Positions 8,093-16,890 are shown, counted from the first letter of the stretch. The stretch: DNA of 64,000 bases from an uncultured Oscillospiraceae bacterium (GCA_910589155.1 CAJURY010000008.1:23293-87292); one strand, 5' to 3'. Program-made: numbers and translations. Notes: a model not told the origin generated them from the sequence alone.

Positions 8093-9980
8093 GGCGGCAT
8101 ATCACCTCAACATCTTTTGCAATCCCAGCAGCATCCAGACCGTATTTTTCATATAAGGCGGCGTTGCTGCCGTGGGGCACAAACTCCCGCCCCAAATCAA
8201 TCAATCGCACCGGGATTTTCAAATTCCTGGCGCTAAAAGCATAGCCAATCGCCTGCCCAATACCGGAATTATAGCAGGCTTCCTCAATCACAACAACGCG
8301 CCCCGTTTTCTTCCCGGAAGCGAAGATTGCTTCCATAGGCAGCGGCTTCACACAAAGCAACCGCAAAACCTCCGCCTGAATGCCTTTTTCTGCCAAAAGT
8401 CCGGCGGCTTCCAGTACGCTGTTGGCAATTGTTCCATACGTCACAAGGGTGACGTCTTTGCCTTCTCGCATCTTGTGCACCGCAGCATTTGTAAGCAGCA
8501 TCGCTTCCGAAAGATTTTCCGGCAGCGCCGAACCGGCGTACGCGCCGTCGCCCCCTCTGGGATAGCGCACCGCAACCGGCCCTGTACAGCGCTCCACCGC
8601 CCATCGCAGCATATTTTGCAGCTCCAGACAGCTAGCGGGGGTCAACACCGTCATACCCGGCGCCTGCCGCAGGTAGCCGACGTCAAAAACGCCGTGATGG
8701 GTCTCGCCGTCCTCGCCAACCAGCCCGGCCCGGTCTACTGCAAATACAACGTGCAGATGCAGCATTGTCACATCCTGCAAAATCATATCATAGGCGCGCT
8801 GCAAAAAGGTGGAATAAATGGCAACCACCGGCGTCATTCCGGCTTTAGCCAAACCGCCGGCCATGGATACCGCGTGACCCTCCGCAATGCCTACGTCAAA
8901 AGTTCGTTCCGGATATGCTTTCTGGAACGCCGTCAAGCAGGTACCCGAAAGCATGGCGGCGGTAATTGCGCAGAGCTTTTTATGCTTTTCCCCCAACTCT
9001 ACCATGGTCTTTCCAAAGGTATCCGAAAAAGTCATGGAAGGAACGGAACACAAGCTTCCATTTTCTGGGCAAAACTTACCAATGCCGTGGAATTTGGTCG
9101 GATCCTTCTCCGCAGGCAAATATCCCTTTCCCTTCGTTGTCTTTACATGAAAAAGCACCGGCTTTTCCGAACGCTTGGCAACATCCAAAAGATAAATCAA
9201 GCGGGAAAGGTCGTGCCCATCTACCGGGCCAATGTACAAAAAGCCCATATTTTCAAACATTGTAGAGCCAATGAGGCTATTTTTCATCCACTGCTTCACT
9301 GCATGGGTGCATTTATAGATATACTGCCCACCAGGTACCTTTTTTATAAACGTCCGGTAGGCTCGCTTCAGCCCAAAATAACCGGGACGCAAGCGAAGCT
9401 TCCCCAAATAGTGGGAAATCCCCCCCACATTGGGAGTAATGGACATTTCATTGTCATTCAAAATGACAATGAGTGGCAAATTGCTGGTTCCAGCGTCGTT
9501 TAGTCCTTCATAGGCCAAGCCGCCGGTCAATGCGCCGTCCCCCAAAAGCGCCAGCACGTTATAGTGCTTTTTTTGCAATGTGCGCGCCCGCGCCATACCC
9601 AGCGCCACAGACACAGAATTGGAGGCGTGCCCCGCCACAAAAGCGTCGGTTTCGCTTTCGCCAGGCTTTGGAAAGCCAGCAAGTCCTCCCAAAGCGCGCA
9701 AAGTGTCAAAAGGCGCCTGCCGGTCTGTCAAAATCTTATGGACATAAGACTGGTGTCCAACATCAAACACCAGTCTGTCTTTTGCTGTATCAAACACTGT
9801 CTCAATGGCCACAGTCAATTCCACAACGCCTAGATTAGAGGCAAGATGCCCCCCCGTTTTAGCGACATGGTCAATTAAAAAATCACGGATTTCCTGACAC
9901 AGCTTTTTCTGCTGTTCCAAATCCAGCCCAATCAGATTTTCGTGACCGTGGATCGATTTTAGAATATTCTCATCTATCAT
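8082..9980 (-). CDS. dxs: 1-deoxy-D-xylulose-5-phosphate synthase
   Basis: 632 residues, the first and rate-setting enzyme of the MEP isoprenoid pathway, joining pyruvate and glyceraldehyde 3-phosphate with thiamine diphosphate. Visible: HLASNLGVVELTVA, the TPP motif GDGALTGGLAYEGLNDAG, catalytic-region GPVDGHD, and the pyrimidine-domain motif DRAGLVGEDGETHHGVFD. The C-terminal transketolase domain is intact. Full length. In this cluster it supplies precursors for ispA, encoded upstream beyond the OLE RNA and oapA. Confidence 0.97.
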   Translation of the reverse strand: MIDENILKSIHGHENLIGLDLEQQKKLCQEIRDFLIDHVAKTGGHLASNLGVVELTVAIETVFDTAKDRLVFDVGHQSYVHKILTDRQAPFDTLRALGGLAGFPKPGESETDAFVAGHASNSVSVALGMARARTLQKKHYNVLALLGDGALTGGLAYEGLNDAGTSNLPLIVILNDNEMSITPNVGGISHYLGKLRLRPGYFGLKRAYRTFIKKVPGGQYIYKCTHAVKQWMKNSLIGSTMFENMGFLYIGPVDGHDLSRLIYLLDVAKRSEKPVLFHVKTTKGKGYLPAEKDPTKFHGIGKFCPENGSLCSVPSMTFSDTFGKTMVELGEKHKKLCAITAAMLSGTCLTAFQKAYPERTFDVGIAEGHAVSMAGGLAKAGMTPVVAIYSTFLQRAYDMILQDVTMLHLHVVFAVDRAGLVGEDGETHHGVFDVGYLRQAPGMTVLTPASCLELQNMLRWAVERCTGPVAVRYPRGGDGAYAGSALPENLSEAMLLTNAAVHKMREGKDVTLVTYGTIANSVLEAAGLLAEKGIQAEVLRLLCVKPLPMEAIFASGKKTGRVVVIEEACYNSGIGQAIGYAFSARNLKIPVRLIDLGREFVPHGSNAALYEKYGLDAAGIAKDVEVICRHEK

Positions 9981-10023
9981 AACAGCATAGAAAACCTTTT
10001 CCTTTTCGGAATTGTATGGCGTT

Positions 10024-10635
10024 TTACCGCTTCTTCTTTTGGGAAAGCAGAATTTTCGGAAAATTCCGCACCCAGTAAATCACCTTCGCCGCAGCGAATA
10101 CAATGGATGTACTGCACCGCATCGCATAGGTCTTGCCCACGGCCTTGCCGCCTACTGTAAGTCCCGCAACCAGCGCGGACATAAATAACGACGCAATCCC
10201 CTCGCTGGTGAGTCCCAGTTTTAAAACAATCTGCGCCGCGATCAGAGCCGAAGCCGCGCCGGATACAACGCCGCAAATATCACCAATTACGTCGTTGCAA
10301 ATAGAACTCACCCGGTTGGCGTTACGCAGCAGCATAATGGACTCCGCAGCGCCGGGTACCTTCTTAGCGGCCATAGAATGGAAAGGACGCTCCTGCGCCG
10401 AAGCCACCGCCACGCCTACTACGTCAAACAAAATACCCAGCAGCACAATGAAAAGCAGAATAAGAAAGGCCACAGCCATACCAGAGTTTTCCATCAGAAG
10501 ATTTGCGCTGAAGGAAATTAGACCGGAAATGACCATGGTACAAATAAAAATCGTCGCCACCCATTTGGCGTCGCCGTTTTTCGCTTTTTTCGGTTTTTTC
10601 TCTTTTTTACCAGAACCCGCGTCAGGCTTTGACAA
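10024..10635 (-). CDS. oapA: OLE RNA-associated membrane protein OapA
   Basis: 203 residues. A lysine-rich N-terminus (residues 1-25) precedes about four hydrophobic segments (near 27-45, 52-75, 115-140, 145-170) and a basic C-terminus. The segment FDVVGVAVASAQERPFHSMA and the following ICNDVIGDICG region resemble remotely the DUF21/CNNM membrane domain. The call rests on position: in Firmicutes with OLE RNA, OapA lies directly downstream of it, between ispA and dxs, exactly as here. OapA binds OLE RNA at the membrane and is implicated in cold, alcohol and magnesium stress. The start is TTG with AAGGAG 9 nt upstream. Confidence 0.8.
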   Translation of the reverse strand: MSKPDAGSGKKEKKPKKAKNGDAKWVATIFICTMVISGLISFSANLLMENSGMAVAFLILLFIVLLGILFDVVGVAVASAQERPFHSMAAKKVPGAAESIMLLRNANRVSSICNDVIGDICGVVSGAASALIAAQIVLKLGLTSEGIASLFMSALVAGLTVGGKAVGKTYAMRCSTSIVFAAAKVIYWVRNFPKILLSQKKKR

Positions 10636-10689
10636 TTTTAAAAACTCCTTAAAATGAGATAAGGTGACGGCAACAGATGAGATAAATCT

Positions 10690-11272
10690 TACAGCTTAGG
10701 TCGGGTGGGCTTTCCCCTGGAAAAACCCGCCGTTGCCGTACAGGCAGTTTCCTTTTACTTCTCCAGTTCACTCGTTGCCAAAATGAATACCCGATTGCCA
10801 CTTAGACTGTACTGCAATCCCTCATCTGCCCCAAAAAGACAGCCTAGGTGTTTTCCACGACAGAACCATCCGATTCTTAGCCTCTTTTGCAGCTATGGTT
10901 TCCAGAGGCAATGTCGCAGCGCCTCATGGCCGTGAGGCCGCTACGCGTGACTCCTCTATCCCCGCATATCCACGCAAGGCAGGCTACACTGCACACAGCG
11001 CACCAACGTGTACCGCATTGCAGGTTCATACCTGATTCGTACGAGGTCTGCGACCGCGTCGCTCGCGGCAGCCGTCGCACAAGAAAAGGTCTCCACGGAA
11101 ACCGGGTCGGATATTCCATGCCATTGAAATGCGCCCGGAATCCTTAACCCCCAGCACCCACCCTAAACTGGGCGTAAAAAGCAGGCACCAGGGACTTCAT
11201 CGATATGCCCTTCAAAGGATTTTTAGGCCCTTCTTGGGAACCGGCGGTTCTGACTAGGATACTGCACCGTCG
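10690..11272 (-). ncRNA. ole: OLE RNA (ornate, large, extremophilic)
   Basis: About 580 nt between ispA and the oapA-like gene lack a credible ORF but are GC-rich and full of complementary segments, for example a GGG-TTTTTCC/GGAAAG-CCC hairpin near the 3' end (around 10709-10740). Size, strand, own promoter and the gene order ispA-OLE-oapA-dxs match the known OLE RNA class. The boundaries are estimates: the 5' end from the -10 box, the 3' end from where structure stops before the oapA ribosome site. I did not align it with the Rfam model; the identification is by synteny, length and structure richness. Confidence 0.8.
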
Positions 11273-11278
11273 TTGGAG

Positions 11279-11307
11279 ATTATAACATATCCGTCTGGAA
11301 TATACAA
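11279..11307 (-). promoter_or_regulatory. Promoter of OLE RNA
   Basis: On the minus strand, TTGTAT (11302-11307), a 17-nt spacer and a perfect TATAAT (11279-11284). The predicted start is near 11272. It would also drive oapA, dxs and the genes beyond. Confidence 0.8.
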
Positions 11308-11457
11308 GTCTTATTCAAAAATTTTTTCAAAAATTCTCAGAAGAGGTTTTAATCCCATAAAAATACCGGTAAAATACAGTTCAAAATATTTAACTTTCGC
11401 AATTGCAATGGTAAAACAATAAACTTTCACAACGTTTTTTTAATATCTCGCAAAAAA

Positions 11458-11487
11458 ACAAACCGCTGCTTCCATGCAGCGGTTTGT
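11458..11487 (-). terminator. Terminator after ispA
   Basis: A perfect 12-bp stem (ACAAACCGCTGC and complement) with a 6-nt loop, followed on the minus strand by TTTTTTTG. It separates the ispA operon from the OLE promoter. Confidence 0.9.
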
Positions 11488-11504
11488 GTGTGAACATGCA
11501 CTTT

Positions 11505-12383
11505 TTACATCACGCGTTCTGTAAGCCTTGCCGCAAGTTCTTGCAAAAAATCTGTTTCTGCGATACAGGCAAGGGCTTTTTTTGCAAGCTCCGTGTGCCC
11601 TTGCACCAGCTTTTCGCACGCATCCATGCCATACAGCCGGACAAAGGTATTTTTGCCTTCATCCATTCCCACGGCCTTACCCAGGGTCTTTGCATCGCCG
11701 ATGACGTCCAGCATATCGTCCCTGATTTGGAACGCCAACCCCAGATGGGAAGCAAATTCCCCGGCGGCGGCAAGCTGCTCCTGGTTGCCGCCGCCCGCTG
11801 TAACGCCCAGCATACAGGCCGCCCGAATCAGCGCGCCGGTTTTGCGAAGCTGCACGTCCAAAATTTCCTGCCGGGTGCACGCCCGCGTCTCGCTTTCCAT
11901 ATCCAAGGCCTGTCCGCCCACCATGCCGGTCTCTCCGGCGCAGCTCGCAAGAATCTCCACCGCCTGCATCCGGCTTTCCGCCGGATAGGGCGCGCTGGAA
12001 AGCTGAGAAAAAGCGGCAGTCAGCAGAGCGTCCCCCGCCAGCACCGCCATAGCCTCTCCATAAACCTTGTGGTTGGTGGGCTTTCCCCGGCGGTAATCGT
12101 CGTTGTCCATACAGGGCAAATCATCGTGAATCAGGCTGTAGGTGTGGATCATTTCCACGGCCGCAGCAAAAGGCGCGGCCTTCTTCCAGTCTCCCCCGCA
12201 GCTTTCGCAAAAGGCAAATACCAATACCGGCCGCAGCCGCTTGCCGCCGGCAAGCAAGCTGTACCGCATGGCGGAAAAAAGTTCCTTTTGGGGTTCGCTT
12301 TCATACTGGAAGCAATTTTCCAGATATTGCTCCACGTATTCCTGATAAACCGCCAGTTGATCCGCAAAATTATTCTTAGCCAT
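11505..12383 (-). CDS. ispA: Polyprenyl (farnesyl/geranylgeranyl) diphosphate synthase
   Basis: 292 residues from ATG 12383, which overlaps the xseB stop by 8 bp; an upstream in-frame start lies inside xseB and is not needed. It condenses IPP with allylic diphosphates. The first aspartate-rich motif HDDLPCMDNDDYRRGKPTN and the second DDMLD (after LAFQIR) are both intact, as is GGKRLRP near the N-terminus. The product chain length cannot be told by eye; E. coli-type IspA gives C15. It is the last gene of the xseA-xseB-ispA unit and ends at a strong terminator. Confidence 0.93.
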   Translation of the reverse strand: MAKNNFADQLAVYQEYVEQYLENCFQYESEPQKELFSAMRYSLLAGGKRLRPVLVFAFCESCGGDWKKAAPFAAAVEMIHTYSLIHDDLPCMDNDDYRRGKPTNHKVYGEAMAVLAGDALLTAAFSQLSSAPYPAESRMQAVEILASCAGETGMVGGQALDMESETRACTRQEILDVQLRKTGALIRAACMLGVTAGGGNQEQLAAAGEFASHLGLAFQIRDDMLDVIGDAKTLGKAVGMDEGKNTFVRLYGMDACEKLVQGHTELAKKALACIAETDFLQELAARLTERVM

Positions 12384-12618
12384 TTTCCACGAACTCCGTT
12401 TCTGTCGGTTCGCCGTCCGCACCCTTTGCTACCTTGCTGATTTTCATTTCCGCTTCCTCCAGAAGCTTTCCGCACTGGCGAACCAGTCCGGTTCCCTCCT
12501 CAAAAAGCTGTAGCGATTGCTCCAAGGGCACATCGCCCCGCTCCATCGCCCGGACGATTTGCTCCAAACGCCCCATGGCCTGCTCAAAGGAGCGGGATTT
12601 TTCGTTCATTTCATGCAT
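12376..12618 (-). CDS. xseB: Exodeoxyribonuclease VII small subunit
   Basis: 80 residues, all-helical, with the family pattern SFEQAMGRLEQIVRAMERG near the start and LEQSLQLFEEGTGLVRQC in the middle. XseB forms the multi-copy helical part of exonuclease VII, which degrades single-stranded DNA. It overlaps xseA upstream (8 bp) and ispA downstream (8 bp), so the three are translationally coupled. Confidence 0.94.
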   Translation of the reverse strand: MHEMNEKSRSFEQAMGRLEQIVRAMERGDVPLEQSLQLFEEGTGLVRQCGKLLEEAEMKISKVAKGADGEPTETEFVENG

Positions 12619-13828
12619 GTTCCGTCCTCCTGTGTATTTCTGTCACCTCGGCGGCAAGATCGCCGTCAGTCAGCGCCAAAACGATTTTTTCTCCCGGCTG
12701 CACCTGCTCCACGGAGCGAAGCAGCCTGCCGTCCTCCTGTTTGCCAATGGCATAGCCTCTGGCAAGCACTTTTAAAGGACTCATTGCGTCCAAGGCCGCT
12801 GTCATACACGCGTATCTCTGGCGGTTTTTACCCAAATTCTGCGACGCGGCAGACAGCATTCGCCGCTCCATGGAATCCAGCAGCAGCCTTCTTTCATCGA
12901 AATAGCCGGTTAGACTTTGCAAAGACCGGGCGGCGGCCAATACGCGAAGCCGCTGCCTGCCAGCATGTATCTGCCGGGTCAGCGCGGATACCATAGCCGC
13001 CTCCATATCCGAAAGCCGCTGGCGCAGCGCCCCCTGATCCGGGGTCGCCAGCTCGGCAGCGTTGGAGGGCGTCGCCGCCCGGAGGTCGGCCACATAGTCG
13101 GAAATGGATACGTCCGGCTCATGCCCTACGGCGGAAATGACCGGAATTTCAGAGGCATAAATGGTACGAGCCAGCGTTTCATCGTTAAACGCCCACAAAT
13201 CCTCCAGGGAGCCGCCGCCTCTGCCCACAATGACGAGGTCGGCCAGCTTCCACCGGTTGGCATAGCGAATCGCCCCGCAAAGCTCTGCCGGGGCTTCCGC
13301 CCCCTGCACCCGCACTGGAAGCAAAAGAACCTTGGTCAAAGGATACCGCTTGCGCAGAATCCGCAGCATATCGTGCACCGCCGCGCCGGCGGCGGAGGTA
13401 ATCATCGCAATCCGGCCAGGATATGTTGGCAGCGGTTTTTTATGCGTCGGATCAAACAGTCCTTCCGCCATAAGTTTTGCTTTCATTTGCTCAAAGGCGG
13501 CGTGCAGATCCCCCACGCCATCCAGCATCAAACCGGTGCAGTACAATTGGTACATCCCATCTCTGGGATAGACGGAAATTTTCCCCAGCGCCAGCACTTT
13601 CATGCCGTTTTCTGGGCGAAAGCGCAAACGTGCTGCGCTGGATTTAAACATCACGCACCGCAGCGCGCCGCCTGCATCTTTCATGGTAAAATAGTGGTGA
13701 CCCGAAGGGTACACCTTATAGTTGCTCAGTTCGCCCCGGATGCAGAGGTTCCCCAGCAGCGGGTCATTGTCCATCGTCTGCTGCAAGTAGGCGTTGATTT
13801 GAGATACATCATAAATTGCGCGATCCAT
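12611..13828 (-). CDS. xseA: Exodeoxyribonuclease VII large subunit
   Basis: 405 residues from ATG 13826-13828, preceded by GGAGGG overlapping the stop of the previous gene; a longer ORF upstream is an artefact. The N-terminal OB fold (about 1-100, VSQINAYLQQTMDNDPLL) binds single-stranded DNA. The catalytic region shows GRGGGSLEDLWAFNDE and GHEPDVSISDYVADLRAATP. A coiled-coil follows, and the C-terminus has the family motif LARGYAI. Usual length. With XseB it forms exonuclease VII. Confidence 0.96.
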   Translation of the reverse strand: MDRAIYDVSQINAYLQQTMDNDPLLGNLCIRGELSNYKVYPSGHHYFTMKDAGGALRCVMFKSSAARLRFRPENGMKVLALGKISVYPRDGMYQLYCTGLMLDGVGDLHAAFEQMKAKLMAEGLFDPTHKKPLPTYPGRIAMITSAAGAAVHDMLRILRKRYPLTKVLLLPVRVQGAEAPAELCGAIRYANRWKLADLVIVGRGGGSLEDLWAFNDETLARTIYASEIPVISAVGHEPDVSISDYVADLRAATPSNAAELATPDQGALRQRLSDMEAAMVSALTRQIHAGRQRLRVLAAARSLQSLTGYFDERRLLLDSMERRMLSAASQNLGKNRQRYACMTAALDAMSPLKVLARGYAIGKQEDGRLLRSVEQVQPGEKIVLALTDGDLAAEVTEIHRRTEHA

Positions 13829-13829
13829 C

Positions 13830-14747
13830 TTAGCCCTCCATAATGCGGCGCGCCAGCACCGCAACGCCCATGGCGTTGTCCGTAGCAAACTCCGGTGGGC
13901 AGAAAATACAATCCAGCATCTGCTGCCGCAGCATTTCATTGGAGGCGACCCCCCCGGAAAAGACAACCTGCAACCCCGGATAGGCTTTTTGCGCATGACA
14001 TGTGGCAGTTTTCACTGCGTGAACGACGCACCGCAAAGCATACCCTGCCGTTTCCGCCGGATTTCGATTTTTTTCGTAGTACTGCCGCACTTTGTTTTCC
14101 ACACCCGAAAGAGAAAAAGCAAAATCCATGCACTTTACCTTAAAAAGATCCTTTCCCATAGCTTCCCGACTCAGTGCGTCCAACCCTTTGCCCGCCGGGA
14201 ATTGCAGTCCCAAAAGCTGCCCGGTACGGTCAATGAGCTGCCCGGCGGAAATATCTGAGGTTCCGCCGATGCAGGAGCACTTGACGTTTTTCCCCTCCGG
14301 CTCCACGAGAAGCAGTTCCGTCGTGCCCCCGGAAAGGTGCCAGGCAAGATGCGGCTCGTCCATAAGCTCCATGCGGCCTGCCGACCACAAGCTGGCGGCA
14401 ATGTGTCCTTGCTGATGAGAAACCTCCGCCAGCGGAACCCGCAAGGCGGCAGCCAGCGTCCTTGCCTGACAGATTCCCGCCAGAAAACAGGGCATATAGG
14501 AGCCTTCCACAGCTCTGGGTCTGGTGCTGACCCCCACCATAGAAATATCGCTTTTCTTTACATGGGAAAATAGCCTGTCGGCAAGTTCCGGCAGGCTTTT
14601 GATATGAGAAAACAGAGCGTCGCTTTGCCGCAGTCCCAGTTCCCCCTGTTTCACAGGCAAAAGCCGGGAACAATTTACCCCGTCTTTTCCCCAGAAAGCG
14701 GCAATGGAGGTGGTATAGTTGCTGGTATCGAATCCGATGGCAGTCAT
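13830..14747 (-). CDS. TsaD/Kae1-like protein (peptidase M22-like paralogue)
   Basis: 305 residues of the ASKHA/Kae1 fold. GFDTSNYTTSIA at the N-terminus is the phosphate-1 motif, and SHQQGHIAAS near residue 125 keeps an HxxxH metal site. A glycine-rich VVFSGGVASNEMLR is near 270. It is shorter and more divergent than true TsaD (~335-340 residues) and belongs to a Clostridial paralogue group found in the nusB-xseA neighbourhood. Whether it makes t6A with the TsaB and TsaE encoded at 52340-53465 or does something else is open; a genuine tsaD is expected elsewhere. It overlaps nusB by 4 bp. Confidence 0.8.
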   Translation of the reverse strand: MTAIGFDTSNYTTSIAAFWGKDGVNCSRLLPVKQGELGLRQSDALFSHIKSLPELADRLFSHVKKSDISMVGVSTRPRAVEGSYMPCFLAGICQARTLAAALRVPLAEVSHQQGHIAASLWSAGRMELMDEPHLAWHLSGGTTELLLVEPEGKNVKCSCIGGTSDISAGQLIDRTGQLLGLQFPAGKGLDALSREAMGKDLFKVKCMDFAFSLSGVENKVRQYYEKNRNPAETAGYALRCVVHAVKTATCHAQKAYPGLQVVFSGGVASNEMLRQQMLDCIFCPPEFATDNAMGVAVLARRIMEG

Positions 14748-15208
14748 AGCGCCGCCTCCGGCTCCTTGGGCAGACTACGCGTAAACGTGCCCAAAATGCC
14801 ATTGACAAAAGCGCCGGCGTCATCGCCGTCATACTTTTTCGCAAGACGCACCGCCTCGCTTACCGCAACATTTGTCGGCACATCTTCCACGCTGACAATT
14901 TCAAAAATCGCAAGCTGCATAATGGCTCTTGTCAGCCGGGAAATACGCTTCACATCCCAGCCGATGGAATACTTGCTGATCATATCGTTCAGTTCCTGTT
15001 CCCGATTGGCCGTACCTACTACCACGCTGTCGATGTACTGCAACTGCTTTCGGCTGGGACGTTCGGCATAAAGCTCGTTTTCCCCCGCCAGATTTTCATA
15101 GTACGTCTTATCCAGTCGCCCTTCAATGACGTTTTCCGGTTCCTCACCGGTAAATTCCCGGCTATAAATCAAATGAACCGCCAATTCTCTTGCGTTCGCC
15201 CTGGTCAT
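14744..15208 (-). CDS. nusB: Transcription antitermination factor NusB
   Basis: 154 residues, all-helical. The N-terminal RANARELAVHLIYSREF and C-terminal NVAVSEAVRLAKKYDGDDAGAF (with the family FVNGIL ending) are diagnostic. NusB with S10 binds boxA RNA in rRNA leaders and prevents termination. Slightly longer than the ~140-residue average because of an insertion near residues 40-60. It follows asp23 by 30 nt and overlaps the Kae1-like gene. Confidence 0.95.
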   Translation of the reverse strand: MTRANARELAVHLIYSREFTGEEPENVIEGRLDKTYYENLAGENELYAERPSRKQLQYIDSVVVGTANREQELNDMISKYSIGWDVKRISRLTRAIMQLAIFEIVSVEDVPTNVAVSEAVRLAKKYDGDDAGAFVNGILGTFTRSLPKEPEAAL

Positions 15209-15238
15209 AATTTGTCCTCACATTCGGCAAATTTTTCT

Positions 15239-15616
15239 TTATTCCGCTTCCTTCTGGGCAATGCCGCAGACGTTTACATCCACATTGGAAACCTGAAGCC
15301 CTGTCATAGACTCCACAGCGGATACAACGCTTTCCTGAACCGCCTGGGCAACCGCCACCACAGTCTGACCGTAGGCCACGTTGATGTTGCAGGTGATGTT
15401 CAGCCGGCTGTCCTCTGTGATTACCAGCTTCACGCCCTTGCCCCAGTTTTTCTTGCTCACAAAGTCGGCAATTTCCGCGCCCAGCTTCGTACTGAGACCC
15501 GTTACGCCCTCCACCTCGCATACAGCCACGCTAACAATAGAAGAAATCACATCCTCGGAAATATGAACCGTTCCATTTTCCTGGGTCTGTGTAATGTACT
15601 GTTTGTTTTCAGCCAT
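15239..15616 (-). CDS. Asp23/Gls24 family protein (YqhY-like)
   Basis: 125 residues from ATG 15614-15616 (ribosome site GGAGGA, 9 nt). The Asp23 domain spans almost the whole protein: ISEDVISSIVSVAVCEVEGV, a central VTCNINVAYG-type strand and IEVSNVDVNVCGI-like C-terminus. YqhY proteins sit beside accB/accC or nusB in Firmicutes and are linked to lipid metabolism and envelope stress; the mechanism is unsettled. It starts the nusB operon from its own promoter at 15695-15722. Confidence 0.9.
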   Translation of the reverse strand: MAENKQYITQTQENGTVHISEDVISSIVSVAVCEVEGVTGLSTKLGAEIADFVSKKNWGKGVKLVITEDSRLNITCNINVAYGQTVVAVAQAVQESVVSAVESMTGLQVSNVDVNVCGIAQKEAE

Positions 15617-15694
15617 TTTAAAGATCCTCCTTCCTAGAATCGCCGCTGGAAAACCGCCAATCCAAATTTTGGCCGCTTTTCCACCAGCATAGCT

Positions 15695-15722
15695 ATTGTA
15701 CCACATTTTATAAAAAATACAA
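15695..15722 (-). promoter_or_regulatory. Promoter of the asp23-nusB-xse-ispA operon
   Basis: On the minus strand, TTGTAT (15717-15722), a 16-nt spacer and TACAAT (15695-15700). It lies between the spoIIIA terminator and asp23. Confidence 0.7.
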
Positions 15723-15748
15723 CTGATTTTTTCATATGTGGGCAAAAT

Positions 15749-15778
15749 CCTGCTCCGCCGGCAAGGCAGCGGAGCAGG
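15749..15778 (-). terminator. Terminator of the spoIIIA operon
   Basis: A 10-bp stem CCTGCTCCGC/GCGGAGCAGG with a 10-nt loop, followed by ATTTTGCC on the minus strand, right after spoIIIAH. Confidence 0.8.
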
Positions 15779-15786
15779 GAAACGTG

Positions 15787-16356
15787 CTATTTTACTTCAA
15801 TCACATGGATATCCGCCAGTTCATAACTGGTCTGGCTGAGGACAATATCGGAAATCAGCGCGGCATCCTCCGCCTTAAGACCGTTTTCCGGGGAAGCCAC
15901 CGCAACAGAAATCCCATCGTCGCTCATGTACGCTACGCAATCGGCATAGCCCTTGGCAATCACCAGACTTTCAATCTGGGCTTCCTGCAAGGATACGTCT
16001 ACAATATCCTTCAGTTCCCCGGAAGCGGTGCTGGCCTGCTCCCCTTCCCCGTAGGACATGGCCTCCTGTAAAAGGCCGATGGCGCTGTCTCTGGATTCTT
16101 GCCGGCTGAGACGGACGGCGGCAAAATAATCGGTCGTACCAGTCTTTTGCTCCAACCCTTCCTGTGCCGCAAGATTGGCCGGGTCTACGTTTTGGTTCAT
16201 AACCAGCGTCGCGTCCCCCATGATCTTGTCGGCGTTCAGCGTGTCCGTCAAATCGGCGGTCTGCGCGTCCTGGGTGTAAAGCCAGTTCAGGTAAATTCCC
16301 GCGCAGACAAACACCAGCACCGACGCCATCACAGCATTTTTCTTCCAAGTTCTCAC
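15787..16356 (-). CDS. spoIIIAH: Stage III sporulation protein AH
   Basis: 189 residues, start GTG with a GGGGG-type ribosome site. One N-terminal membrane anchor (about 7-25, ASVLVFVCAGIYLNWLY) is followed by an extracytoplasmic region whose C-terminal ~100 residues form the EscJ/PrgK-like ring fold. SpoIIIAH in the mother cell binds SpoIIQ of the forespore to form the feeding-tube channel. It is the last gene of the operon, 18 nt after spoIIIAG, and ends at a terminator. Confidence 0.9.
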   Translation of the reverse strand: MRTWKKNAVMASVLVFVCAGIYLNWLYTQDAQTADLTDTLNADKIMGDATLVMNQNVDPANLAAQEGLEQKTGTTDYFAAVRLSRQESRDSAIGLLQEAMSYGEGEQASTASGELKDIVDVSLQEAQIESLVIAKGYADCVAYMSDDGISVAVASPENGLKAEDAALISDIVLSQTSYELADIHVIEVK

Positions 16357-16374
16357 AAAAAATACCCCCTAAAA

Positions 16375-16890
16375 TTATTTCATTTTTACAACTGTAATTT
16401 TATCTGCCCCCAGACCTGTCAAATTGGATACCGCCTGCACAATGGCCAGCCGCACGTTTGGATCCTCCGCCCCTTGGCTGACCACCACCGCTCCTTGATA
16501 GACCGGCGGCAAAACCTGCTGCACCACAGGCTCCTGATTGCTGCTGCCCTTAGATACGACCACGGCGGAGGTCTTTGTGCGGCTGCTTTGGCTTTGCTCC
16601 GCCGCATCTGAATCGGCGTCCACGTTTTCCTGATACACGGTACGCTGTCCCTCCTTCGTAGTGAGCATCACCCGCACAGAACCCGCCCCGGAAATCTGGC
16701 TGAGGATTCCTTCCAGCCGCTGCTCCATGGACTCCGACGGAACCTCCGGCTGCGGCTTGATTTCCGGCTCCGCCGTTTTCCCGCTTTTGGGAAGCAGCAT
16801 CAGCGCCACACCCAAAAGCAGAACCAGCACAGGATATTTATATTTACGAAGCTTCTCGCCTATGCCGGAAAGTTGCACTTTTTTCTTCAT
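16375..16890 (-). CDS. spoIIIAG: Stage III sporulation protein AG
   Basis: 171 residues from ATG 16888-16890, whose ATGA overlaps the stop of spoIIIAF. A basic cytoplasmic tip and a single transmembrane helix (near 20-36, YPVLVLLLGVALMLL) lead to the periplasmic ring-building domain, with SISGAGSVRVML-like sequence near 85-95. SpoIIIAG forms a large ring in the mother cell-forespore channel. The GTG codon 12 nt upstream is in frame but has a worse ribosome site. Confidence 0.9.
   Translation of the reverse strand: MKKKVQLSGIGEKLRKYKYPVLVLLLGVALMLLPKSGKTAEPEIKPQPEVPSESMEQRLEGILSQISGAGSVRVMLTTKEGQRTVYQENVDADSDAAEQSQSSRTKTSAVVVSKGSSNQEPVVQQVLPPVYQGAVVVSQGAEDPNVRLAIVQAVSNLTGLGADKITVVKMK

Noticed and set aside
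8172..9503. A 443-codon plus-strand frame opposite dxs
   Set aside because: Pure antisense shadow of dxs; low-complexity His/Arg/Gln-rich translation without domains.
10887..11147. An 86-codon frame inside the proposed OLE RNA
   Set aside because: No ribosome site and no protein-like pattern; the position fits structured RNA.
13829..13996. Upstream extension of xseA
   Set aside because: It would overlap the Kae1-like gene; ATG at 13828 has GGAGGG and yields the normal OB-fold N-terminus.
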